Shown here: positions 1-5,204 of the stretch, in pieces
Layout of the letters: each line of letters opens with the position of its first letter
Numbering within the stretch: the first letter of the stretch is position 1
NCBI GenBank assembly: GCA_014384665.1
Contig: JACNFI010000068.1
Coordinates: 1 to 5,979, forward strand
Direction: 5' to 3'
Length of the DNA stretch: 5,979 nt
Source of the DNA: Candidatus Cloacimonadota bacterium
Lineage (GTDB): Bacteria > Cloacimonadota > Cloacimonadia > JGIOTU-2
Made by a program: the position numbers and the translations under genes
Notes under the pieces: generated by a model
Told to the model about the DNA's origin: nothing
What the model saw: only the letters and a program-made list of their open reading frames with translations
Database searches by the model: none

Positions 1-63
1 ATTGACTATTGACTATTGACTATTGACTATTGACTATTGACTATTGACTATTGACAATTGATT
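1..63. repeat. Heptanucleotide tandem array, unit ATTGACT
   Basis: Seven perfect copies of the 7-bp unit ATTGACT run from base 1 to 49, followed by two degenerate units (ATTGACA at 50-56, ATTGATT at 57-63). The array starts at the window edge, so its full length is unknown. There is no reading frame of note across it. Its form resembles the short tandemly repeated heptamers (STRR) described in filamentous cyanobacteria. That is a resemblance of form, not an assignment of organism. Confidence 0.95.
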
Positions 64-218
64 ACAAAAAAAATTATAGATGAAAAATACTGTCAAGATT
101 TTTCTTTGATATGCAATGGGTGGTGCGCGCTATAAGTATTCACGATTTTTTATTTTTCCTAACTCGATTGCATAGGAATTTCCTTTTTTTCTGACACATA
201 AGTTTTTGGTAGATAAAT
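64..218. other. Intergenic segment without a recognisable gene
   Basis: The stretch between the two heptamer arrays holds no supported gene. The longest plus-strand frame, beginning at the ATG at 112, is about 27 codons, rich in Phe and Leu, with no ribosome binding site. A 7-bp inverted pair (ATGCAAT at 111-117, ATTGCAT at 167-173) and a small arm pair TTCCTA/TAGGAA (156-161, 173-178) before a T-run are visible. They are too short to call a terminator or element with confidence. Confidence 0.5.
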
Positions 219-271
219 CTTAACCCGTAACCCCGTAACTCTTAACCCGTAACTCGTAACCCGTAACTTGT
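219..271. repeat. Degenerate heptamer array, unit AACCCGT
   Basis: About seven units of a 7-bp motif with consensus AACCCGT lie in tandem between 222 and 271. Variants include AACTCGT, AACTCTT, AACTTGT and one 8-bp unit with an extra C. The sequence is unrelated to the ATTGACT array 160 bp away but has the same period. No coding frame or known regulatory site is apparent. Confidence 0.85.
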
Positions 272-345
272 CCATATAATCATAAGCAATAATATGTAGG
301 ATATTAAAACAAAAGTATCAAGTTTTATTATTTCCTATTATAGCG

Positions 346-461
346 TTTCCAAAATAATGTGTCATTCTGAACGAAGTGAAGAATCTCAAGTATTAATCGA
401 TGTTTTGAGATTCTTCGCTTACGTTCAGAATGACAGTTTTATTGATAGCTTATTTTGGAAA
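346..461. repeat. Palindromic intergenic repeat with nested inverted arms
   Basis: The outer inverted arms are TTTCCAAAATAA at 346-357 and its exact complement at 450-461. Inside them is a longer imperfect pair of about 30 bp (360-389 and 405-435) built on TGTCATTCTGAACG and GAAGAATCTCAA, with a 15-nt loop at 390-404. The right side carries 14 extra bases (436-449) between inner and outer arms. From memory, the core TCATTCTGAACGAAGTGAAG resembles a palindromic repeat common in bacterial genomes. The element has no coding capacity. A transcript would fold into a strong hairpin, but neither strand shows the U-tract of an intrinsic terminator directly after it. Confidence 0.85.
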
Positions 462-624
462 TTTTATACTATTTATAAAATACGAAAAGATTAGTTGGTT
501 ATTCTGAACACTTTCTCTTTCGTCATATTTACCTGGTTACCAATCTTCCATTCTCTTTTTCCCTTACCCTTACATTTGTCTAATTCCATCCGTCAACTAG
601 CTGAGAGACTTTTATTCCTATAGT
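462..624. other. Intergenic stretch, nothing recognised
   Basis: No open frame of useful length, RNA gene or clear regulatory site is visible between the palindromic repeat and the C/G-rich hairpin. A short CCCTTA direct repeat at about 563-575 is the only internal pattern and is probably trivial. Confidence 0.5.
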
Positions 625-653
625 TCCCCCTTTGAAGGGGGATAAAGGGGGAT
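625..653. repeat. Small C/G-rich hairpin repeat
   Basis: TCCCCCTT at 625-632 pairs perfectly with AAGGGGGA at 635-642 around a 2-nt loop, and a second copy of the right arm (AAAGGGGGAT, 644-653) follows. The right half can therefore form alternative pairings with the left arm. From memory, this CCCCCTTT...AAAGGGGGAT pattern recurs in many bacterial genomes as a small dispersed repeat. It stands out as an island of G/C in AT-rich surroundings. Confidence 0.7.
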
Positions 654-676
654 GTTATTTCCGTAAATAACTTTTT
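654..676 (+). terminator. Terminator-like hairpin, orientation unhelpful
   Basis: GTTATTT (654-660) and AAATAAC (665-671) form a 7-bp stem with a 4-nt loop, followed by TTTTT at 672-676 on the plus strand. This is the outline of a weak AT-rich intrinsic terminator reading rightward, but no plus-strand gene enters it. Read on the minus strand, downstream of the MFS gene, the hairpin is followed by C-rich sequence rather than a T-run. It is therefore a poor terminator for the gene that needs one. Confidence 0.25.
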
Positions 677-766
677 ATAATAAAATCCATTATTTTTAAC
701 CATTTTTCTGCTAAAGGCACAGCATTCTCAAATTAAAATTGTTTCTAAGTCGTTACCTGTAATTTC

Positions 767-2017
767 TTATTGCTTAATTTTTAAGTGCGAAACTTGAGTT
801 GGATAAGAAAGTAATAAAAAACAAGATAATACGATTAGTGCTAGACCTATTCCAAATTTATCAACAAGGAATCCCATTATAGGAGCAAGAATTGCAATTG
901 TCATTGTCTTTAATTGCGATTCTACAGAAAGTCCAGTTGCCATTATTTTTGACGAGATATTTTCACTTATATAGCCGATATTCATTGGTCTTCTGATATT
1001 TTGTGCTGCATATAAAAGCACGAAAATGAGGATTGTCAAAATCTTCAAATTAACTGCATAAAATATTCCAGATGAGATTGTTAATATAATTCCACCAATA
1101 AAACTAATGTTAATCGCAAATGCCAATGAACGGAATTTCTTTGAAAATCTGCTTGCCTTTCTGGAAGAGTATGAGGTCAGCAAATAGAGAAAAAAGTATG
1201 TAAATGAGATGAGTATTGTGCTTCTTTTATCGCCCAATGAAAGCAAGATTGGAATTGATAATGCAAAAGTATGGAGGATTGGCTGAAGGTAATCCTTGAT
1301 TGTTTTGAACAAACCATCATATAAAGATGAATTGAATAATGCCTTTATCAAAAGGGAATTTTTAAACATTTGAAGGAAATTTGAAATTGTGTTTTTGAAG
1401 TTCTTAAAAATTGCTTTTAAGATATTTTTCTCTTCTATCTTTTTGAATTCACCATTTAACCAATCTGGATAAGAGAGCATCAGAAATAAACCTAAAATAT
1501 AGGGAACAATTGAGCCGAGGAATACAATTTTGTAACTTCCAGAGCAGAGGACGAGAGCACCAGCAATCAATGCTGAGATTGCAGAGCCGAACTGGGAGAA
1601 ACCTCGTGTATGTCCGTAGTATTCTACCTTTTGATGGGAGATATTTTTTATTTTCAGATATTCCAGAATCATTGCTTTGTGCGTGCCAGTCCTGAACGCC
1701 TGTCCTACAGCAAAGAGAATCATCGCAAAGATGTAAATTGTGAAATTTGGGAAAAAGTAAAACATAAGAAAGGATAAAATATATGAAGCGAAAGAGAGAA
1801 TCATAGAATTTTTTCTGCCATAAGTATCTGCAATAAGCCCGGTTGGGATTTCAAGTGCTGTTGTGGCGATTTCCCTTATTGAAAAAAGCATACCAATTTC
1901 CAAAAAGGAAAAACCTATTTCTCGGAAGAACAGAATAATAAATGGGTCAAAAAATCGTAAGTTTTTTAAGAAGCCGTAGAAACAGAATTTGTAATATTGG
2001 ATGTCTTTGTTAATCAT
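767..2017 (-). CDS. MFS transporter, substrate unknown
   Basis: This 416-residue integral membrane protein is of the major facilitator superfamily, presumably a proton- or ion-coupled carrier in the inner membrane. The classical motif between helices 2 and 3 is clear: G60-L-I-A-D64-T-Y-G67-R68-K69. Hydrophobic stretches are consistent with 12 helices: about five before residue 160, one at 164-183, a hydrophilic central loop at 185-220 rich in Lys, then the second half of the bundle. The AAQNIRRP segment (337-344) sits where the second half would carry its own conserved loop. Length is normal for the family, with no frameshift. The ATG at 2017 has no Shine-Dalgarno sequence in front of it (AT-only sequence, then the palindromic element at 2034-2144), but it is the first Met of the frame and precedes the expected first helix. 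It could be an efflux or a nutrient carrier; the sequence does not decide. It may be read through from coaE or have its own promoter. Confidence 0.85.
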   Translation of the reverse strand: MINKDIQYYKFCFYGFLKNLRFFDPFIILFFREIGFSFLEIGMLFSIREIATTALEIPTGLIADTYGRKNSMILSFASYILSFLMFYFFPNFTIYIFAMILFAVGQAFRTGTHKAMILEYLKIKNISHQKVEYYGHTRGFSQFGSAISALIAGALVLCSGSYKIVFLGSIVPYILGLFLMLSYPDWLNGEFKKIEEKNILKAIFKNFKNTISNFLQMFKNSLLIKALFNSSLYDGLFKTIKDYLQPILHTFALSIPILLSLGDKRSTILISFTYFFLYLLTSYSSRKASRFSKKFRSLAFAINISFIGGIILTISSGIFYAVNLKILTILIFVLLYAAQNIRRPMNIGYISENISSKIMATGLSVESQLKTMTIAILAPIMGFLVDKFGIGLALIVLSCFLLLSYPTQVSHLKIKQ

Positions 2018-2033
2018 AAAAAATAAAATTTAT

Positions 2034-2144
2034 TTTGGAGTGCGAAAACGATCCCCGATTCATCGGGGAGAACTTCTCGCAAAAGCGAATGCTGAAAGTT
2101 CGTCGTCCCGATTAAATCGGAACTCCTCGTTTCAGCACTCCAAA
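2034..2144. repeat. Palindromic three-hairpin element upstream of the MFS gene
   Basis: A 10-bp perfect inverted repeat (TTTGGAGTGC at 2034-2043, GCACTCCAAA at 2135-2144) bounds the element and extends inward as an imperfect match to about 18 bp (2044-2051 with 2127-2134). Three local hairpins lie between the arms: TCCCCGAT/ATCGGGGA (2052-2059, 2062-2069), a central one with outer pair GAACTT/AAGTTC (2070-2075, 2096-2101) enclosing TCGC/GCGA, and CCGATT/AATCGG (2108-2113, 2115-2120). The whole would fold into a cloverleaf-like shape. It encodes no protein; the plus-strand frame through it is repeat-derived. It has the build of a non-autonomous mobile or REP-like element. Confidence 0.8.
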
Positions 2145-2170
2145 TTTCAAGTTTCAAATTTCAAGTTTCA
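2141..2170. repeat. Heptamer array overlapping the coaE 3' end
   Basis: Two perfect copies of the 14-bp unit CAAATTTCAAGTTT (2141-2154 and 2155-2168) lie in tandem. Each consists of two 7-bp sub-units, CAAATTT and CAAGTTT. The array overlaps both the right end of the palindromic element and the last codons and stop of coaE. Confidence 0.9.
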
Positions 2171-2789
2171 TCTCATTCCAGACCTTCTGAAGTTTTGTCT
2201 CAAATACTGAAAGAGTTGAATCGTTTTCTATTATGAAATCAATCTTTCCGCAAGGTTCTTTCTGGGAGGAAATTCGCTCTGTTGCTTCTTTTCTGGATAG
2301 TTTCTGTTCAGAAATAAGACGCTTAATTCGGTTTTTCTTTTTTGAAGTTATTAGTATCACATATTTGCAGAATTTGTCCAATTTCCAATCTAAAAGAAGC
2401 GCAGCATCTATAAGGATTGTTTTACAACTGGTTTTTTCTATTTTTTGAAAAATTTCATTTATTAAAATGGGATGAATTATTTTATTTAGTGCATTCAATT
2501 TTTTTTGATTTTGGAATACAATTTCACCAAGTTTTCCTCTATCAATCTGAGTTTTTGAAATTACATTTTTTCCAAAAGTTTTGGTGATTTTTTCTTTTAT
2601 TTTTTCCTGTAAAAGAATCTGATGCCCGATTTTATCAGCGTTTATAACAGAAATTCCTTTTCTGTGAAAAAAAATTGCTGCAGTTGTCTTTCCAGCAGAG
2701 ATGCCACCAGTAATGCCGATAACTGTTTTATTTTTTAGCCACAAAGGCACAAAGACCCCAAGATTATCTTTTATAGTCATAAGATTCAT
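2154..2789 (-). CDS. coaE: Dephospho-CoA kinase
   Basis: CoaE phosphorylates the 3'-hydroxyl of dephospho-CoA with ATP, the last step of coenzyme A synthesis, in the cytosol. The P-loop is clear (GITGGISAGKTT, residues 25-36). It is followed by the ADKIGH segment (51-56, the family's DAD-type substrate motif), HP at 106-107, the D128-centred strand before LLLDW, and a lid region with R154, R157, R166, R172 and Q176. The core from residue 22 on is about 190 residues, the usual size. The frame has an unusual 21-residue N-terminal extension, whose part around LGVFVPLWL is encoded by an intergenic-type octamer repeat (2740-2763). ATG at 2789 is the first start; a second ATG (codon 4) and in-frame GTG (codon 14) and TTG (codon 16) are alternatives closer to the P-loop. 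The ribosome site before 2789 is weak (AAAGAG). The last codons (KLEI) and the TGA stop lie in a heptamer array. Probably co-transcribed with cdaA, 46 nt upstream. Confidence 0.92.
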   Translation of the reverse strand: MNLMTIKDNLGVFVPLWLKNKTVIGITGGISAGKTTAAIFFHRKGISVINADKIGHQILLQEKIKEKITKTFGKNVISKTQIDRGKLGEIVFQNQKKLNALNKIIHPILINEIFQKIEKTSCKTILIDAALLLDWKLDKFCKYVILITSKKKNRIKRLISEQKLSRKEATERISSQKEPCGKIDFIIENDSTLSVFETKLQKVWNEMKLEI

Positions 2790-2819
2790 GGTTACTCTTT
2801 GTGTCTTGGAGTCTTGGTG
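2740..2819. repeat. Inverted octamer arrays around the coaE start codon
   Basis: Three 8-bp units on the plus strand (2740-2763, first unit CACAAAGG) face three related units on the minus strand (2796-2819, consensus CACCAAGA). The facing arms CACAAAGACCCCAAGA (2748-2763) and the reverse complement of 2804-2819 agree at 14 of 16 positions. In a coaE transcript one of the two differences becomes a G-U pair, leaving a single mismatch. The 40-nt loop would contain the coaE ATG at 2789. The left array is read as coaE codons; the right array is the intergenic spacer after cdaA. Confidence 0.85.
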
Positions 2820-2835
2820 GTAAAATTAAATCTAT

Positions 2836-3582
2836 TTATTTTTCCAATTCATCAATTAAAGTTTGTGATAAGATATCAATAGAAACATTTTTGTTAATGA
2901 CTCCATTTTTAGCTATGGATATTTTGCCCGTATCTTCTGAGATGATAATAACAAAAGCATCCGATTGTTCAGATATACCAATTCCTGCCTGATGACGGGT
3001 TCCATACCTTTTTGTGTATTTTTCTTGAGTTGTTAAAGGTAAAATAACTTTTGCAGCAACAATACGATTATCTTTTATTATTATTGCACCATCATGTAGA
3101 ATTGTTTTTTTATTAAATATTGTGAGAATTAATTTTTCAGATATATCAGCATTGATGATTTCTCCACTTGGCAGATAATCGTCTATTCCTACCTTTTTAA
3201 CTATTACAAATATACCACCAATGTTGTTGTATGCCATAGTACGAATGGCGTTTAATAATTCAATAATATGAAATTTTTGTTTATGAAGGAAAAGGGACTG
3301 GAAAAATGGCTTTTGCACGAATTTAATCAAGCCAGTTCTTATTTCCGGTAGAAAAAGTATTACAATAACAATAACCCAAACATCTCTAACAATATTTACC
3401 ATAGAACCAAGCAAGGAAAGATTTAGCAATTCTGCTATGAAGTATAAAATAAGTAGAATTATCAAACTCCATAAAATTTGATAACTTTTTGAGCCCTTAA
3501 TAAATAAAATAATCCTATAAAATATGTAAGATACTAACAGAATATCTATTATATCTAAGATGTTTGGCAAAAGAAAGTTCAT
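2836..3582 (-). CDS. cdaA: Membrane diadenylate cyclase CdaA
   Basis: This protein condenses two ATP into cyclic di-AMP, a second messenger for potassium, osmotic and cell-wall homeostasis in many bacteria. At 248 residues it fits the CdaA (DacA, TIGR00159-type) family. Three hydrophobic helices lie at about 10-28, 34-54 and 62-79, followed by the FLPEIRTGL segment typical of the family just after helix 3, then a DisA_N cyclase domain to the C-terminus. The DGA motif is present at 164-166 (in LHDGAIII). The second motif reads GTRHQAG (194-200) instead of the usual GTRHRAA, so the second Arg of RHR is Gln198. SEQSD (204-208) and SEDTGKIS (215-222) are family-typical. The ATG at 3582 lies 3 nt after the folP stop and has a good ribosome site (AAAGGA, 7 nt spacing) inside the end of folP, implying coupled expression. 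No cdaR (ybbR) or glmM follows, unlike the Firmicutes operon; coaE follows instead. Confidence 0.93.
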   Translation of the reverse strand: MNFLLPNILDIIDILLVSYIFYRIILFIKGSKSYQILWSLIILLILYFIAELLNLSLLGSMVNIVRDVWVIVIVILFLPEIRTGLIKFVQKPFFQSLFLHKQKFHIIELLNAIRTMAYNNIGGIFVIVKKVGIDDYLPSGEIINADISEKLILTIFNKKTILHDGAIIIKDNRIVAAKVILPLTTQEKYTKRYGTRHQAGIGISEQSDAFVIIISEDTGKISIAKNGVINKNVSIDILSQTLIDELEK

Positions 3583-3585
3583 TTA

Positions 3586-4785
3586 TTATTCCTTTATAAG
3601 ATAATCAATCATTTGAGAAATTTTCTTATGTTCAGCAACTTCATGTACGCGAATAATATTAACGCCATTAAGAATGGCAAAGGCATTTGCTGCCAGTGTG
3701 CCTTCTAATCTTTGCTCTTTCTCTGTATCAAGAATTTTTCCGATGAAACTTTTATTTGAGCATCCAAGCAGGATCGGTTTATCAAGACAGCGAAATTCAG
3801 AGATTTTCTGGATAATTTTGACATTGTCTTTCACACGTTTTCCAAAGCCAATGCCAGGATCAATAATAATATTCTCATCTTTAATTCCAGCATCTCTTGC
3901 TATTTTTATGGACTCATTAAGATATTCCAAGATTTCTTCAATGACATCATCATAAATCGGATTATCCTGCATATTCTGTGGAGTTCCTTTTATGTGCATA
4001 AGTATAACAGGCACATCTGGGAATTTAGCGATATTTGATGCCATATTTTTGTCAAAGCGAAGAGCACTGATGTCATTTACAATATGAATACCTGTTTGCA
4101 GAGCAGTTCTTGCTACTTCTGATTTGTATGTATCAATAGAAATGGGGATGTCAAATTTTGAAATGGCTTTCTCAATAACAGGCATTACTCTTGAGACTTC
4201 TTCTTCTGAAGAGATTTTTTGTGAATAAGGACGGGTAGATTGTCCGCCAATATCAATAATATCAGCACCTTGTTCAACCATTTTTTCAATCTGAGTGAGA
4301 GCAGAATATAGAGTGGTATATTTTCCGCCATCATAGAAAGAATCAGGAGATACATTAAGGATTCCCATAATAAGAGTTCTATTCAATGGCAGGATATGTC
4401 CTCTTGCCTTTATCTGTTTTTTCTTAATATCAGTTTCAATTTGAATCAGTCGTGCAATGGATTTGCAGATTTGTGGAATTTCAAAAATATCTTGATGAGA
4501 TAATTTTTTCAGAAGCAGTTTAATTTTATGCAGATTTCCAAGAATTATAACATCTGACCTGTCCACTTTTCCATCAACAACTCCTCTTGACACAGCAGCA
4601 TCGCCGCCAATACTGAGCATATCTTGCTTGATAATATTTGCAGCACCAATTCTGATATCTTTTAATTTCAAAGCAATAGAATTTACCTTTTGAGACATAG
4701 AAACAATTCCGCCAGAAGTAACTCCAATGTTCTTGAATTCTTTAACTATATCTTCAGATTTTTTAATGGAAAGTATTCTGTTCAT
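3586..4785 (-). CDS. folP: Dihydropteroate synthase, long form
   Basis: This enzyme joins 6-hydroxymethyl-7,8-dihydropterin diphosphate to p-aminobenzoate to make dihydropteroate, the sulfonamide-targeted step of folate synthesis. The TIM-barrel core occupies about residues 135-399 with all main motifs: IMGILNVSPDSFYDGG (139-154), DIGGQSTRP (178-186), ISIDTYK (215-221), HIVNDIS (234-240), LMHIKGTPQNMQ (262-273), IIIDPGIGFGK (306-316), LGCSNKSFIG (340-349) and RVHEV (379-383). At 399 residues it exceeds the usual ~280 because of an N-terminal domain of about 125 residues with the signature GGDAAVSRGVVDGKV (60-74). As I recall, this domain occurs in long dihydropteroate synthases of various anaerobes, so it is probably native rather than a new fusion. 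Oddities: Asn344 replaces Arg in the usual SRKS motif, and Gln182 replaces the Glu of GGESTRP. The ATG at 4785 fits the N-terminal domain but has no clear ribosome site (A-run before it). First gene of the folP-cdaA-coaE unit. Confidence 0.94.
   Translation of the reverse strand: MNRILSIKKSEDIVKEFKNIGVTSGGIVSMSQKVNSIALKLKDIRIGAANIIKQDMLSIGGDAAVSRGVVDGKVDRSDVIILGNLHKIKLLLKKLSHQDIFEIPQICKSIARLIQIETDIKKKQIKARGHILPLNRTLIMGILNVSPDSFYDGGKYTTLYSALTQIEKMVEQGADIIDIGGQSTRPYSQKISSEEEVSRVMPVIEKAISKFDIPISIDTYKSEVARTALQTGIHIVNDISALRFDKNMASNIAKFPDVPVILMHIKGTPQNMQDNPIYDDVIEEILEYLNESIKIARDAGIKDENIIIDPGIGFGKRVKDNVKIIQKISEFRCLDKPILLGCSNKSFIGKILDTEKEQRLEGTLAANAFAILNGVNIIRVHEVAEHKKISQMIDYLIKE
3590..3595 (-). promoter_or_regulatory. 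Ribosome binding site of cdaA
   Basis: AAAGGA on the minus strand lies 7 nt before the cdaA ATG and within the last codons of folP. It is the clearest Shine-Dalgarno in the window; folP and the MFS gene lack one and coaE has only a weak match. Its position supports the 3582 start and translational coupling with folP. Confidence 0.75.
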
Positions 4786-4800
4786 TTTTTTTCATAGAAA

Positions 4801-4848
4801 ATAAAGATATAGAGATATATGGAGATAAGAAAATAATAGGATAAATTT
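4801..4848. repeat. Faint octamer-period repeat in the folP leader
   Basis: Purine-rich units such as ATAAAGAT and ATAGAGAT and more diverged 8-bp blocks follow each other with period 8. They resemble, in opposite orientation, the better preserved ATAGGGAT array at 5205-5260. In sequence this AT-rich, part of the match may be chance. Confidence 0.35.
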
Positions 4849-4856
4849 TGGAATAT

Positions 4857-4886
4857 TTTATAAAATTTAGAACAATATTAATTCAA
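4857..4886 (-). promoter_or_regulatory. Possible promoter upstream of folP
   Basis: Read on the minus strand, TTGAAT (plus coordinates 4881-4886) and TATAAA (4857-4862) are separated by 18 nt, a sigma-70-like spacing about 70 nt before the folP ATG. The surrounding DNA is so AT-rich that such matches arise easily, so this is only a candidate. Confidence 0.25.
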
Positions 4887-4916
4887 TATTTTTAGAAGAA
4901 ATAGAAATCATAATTA

Positions 4917-5148
4917 GAGTTTGTCCGTAAAGTGCCGTTTCGAGTTGTAAGTTTACCCCGTTGGATTTTTTTTTATCCAACTGGGGGAGCTTGCGACGAC
5001 GACTCGAGGTAACCTGAATACGCACTTTGTCTCGACTCGTCGTTCCCCCGATATGGTTTACCCCGTTGGATTTTTTTATCCAACTGGGGTCACTCTTCTC
5101 TACGGGGTAAACTTACGAGTCGAAAAACCCGAGTTTACGGACAGACCC
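4917..5148. mobile_element. MITE-like palindromic element, non-coding, 232 bp
   Basis: Terminal inverted repeats of about 45 bp begin GAGTTTGTCCGTAAA (left) and GGGTCTGTCCGTAAA (right, minus strand) and both run in to GTAAGTTTACCCCGT. TAATTA sits directly outside each end (4911-4916, 5149-5154), either a target duplication or a palindromic target. Inside are two direct copies of a hairpin module (4951-4986, 5056-5089) and an inner inverted pair, CGACGACTCGAG at 4996-5007 with CTCGACTCGTCG at 5031-5042 (11 of 12). The centre is about 5008-5030. Motif CGACTCG occurs at 5000-5006, 5033-5039 and, inverted, 5116-5122. It is much richer in G/C than its flanks and has no gene, so it would need a transposase in trans. 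I cannot assign it to an insertion-sequence family. It lies between the aminotransferase gene and folP. Confidence 0.8.
4951..5089. repeat. Duplicated hairpin module inside the MITE-like element
   Basis: Two direct copies (4951-4986 and 5056-5089) share GTTTACCCCGTTGGAT, a T-run, then ATCCAACTGGGG. The only difference is the T-run length, 9 against 7. Each copy folds: GTTGGAT pairs with ATCCAAC across the T loop, extended by CCCC with GGGG after a one-base bulge. Confidence 0.9.
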
Positions 5149-5204
5149 TAATTAGAATGATATTTTAGTAAAAATATTTAATATGTTAATTACTTATACC
5201 ATAT

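Noticed and set aside
81..192. Small plus-strand genes after the promoter-like pair
   Set aside because: The frames from ATG at 81 (9 codons) and 112 (27 codons) lack a ribosome site and any protein character.
1..271. CRISPR array
   Set aside because: The repeats are contiguous 7-bp units with no spacers, and no cas gene is present.
1510..1695. Plus-strand 61-codon open frame
   Set aside because: It lies antisense within the MFS gene and shows no protein-like features.
2001..2210. Plus-strand 69-codon open frame
   Set aside because: It runs through the palindromic element and heptamer array and overlaps the ends of two minus-strand genes. Its Ser/Arg-rich middle is simply the translation of the repeat.
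3674..3955. Plus-strand 93-codon open frame
   Set aside because: It is antisense to the conserved core of folP and has no recognisable domain.
4911..5154. Structured RNA or riboswitch upstream of folP
   Set aside because: The fold potential comes from terminal and nested inverted repeats typical of a mobile element. I recognise no riboswitch motif, and it lies more than 120 nt from the folP start.
5160..5177. Terminator for the aminotransferase (ATATTTT/AAAATAT stem)
   Set aside because: The stem is only A-T pairs and has no T-run after it on the minus strand; such a pair is expected by chance in this AT-rich gap.
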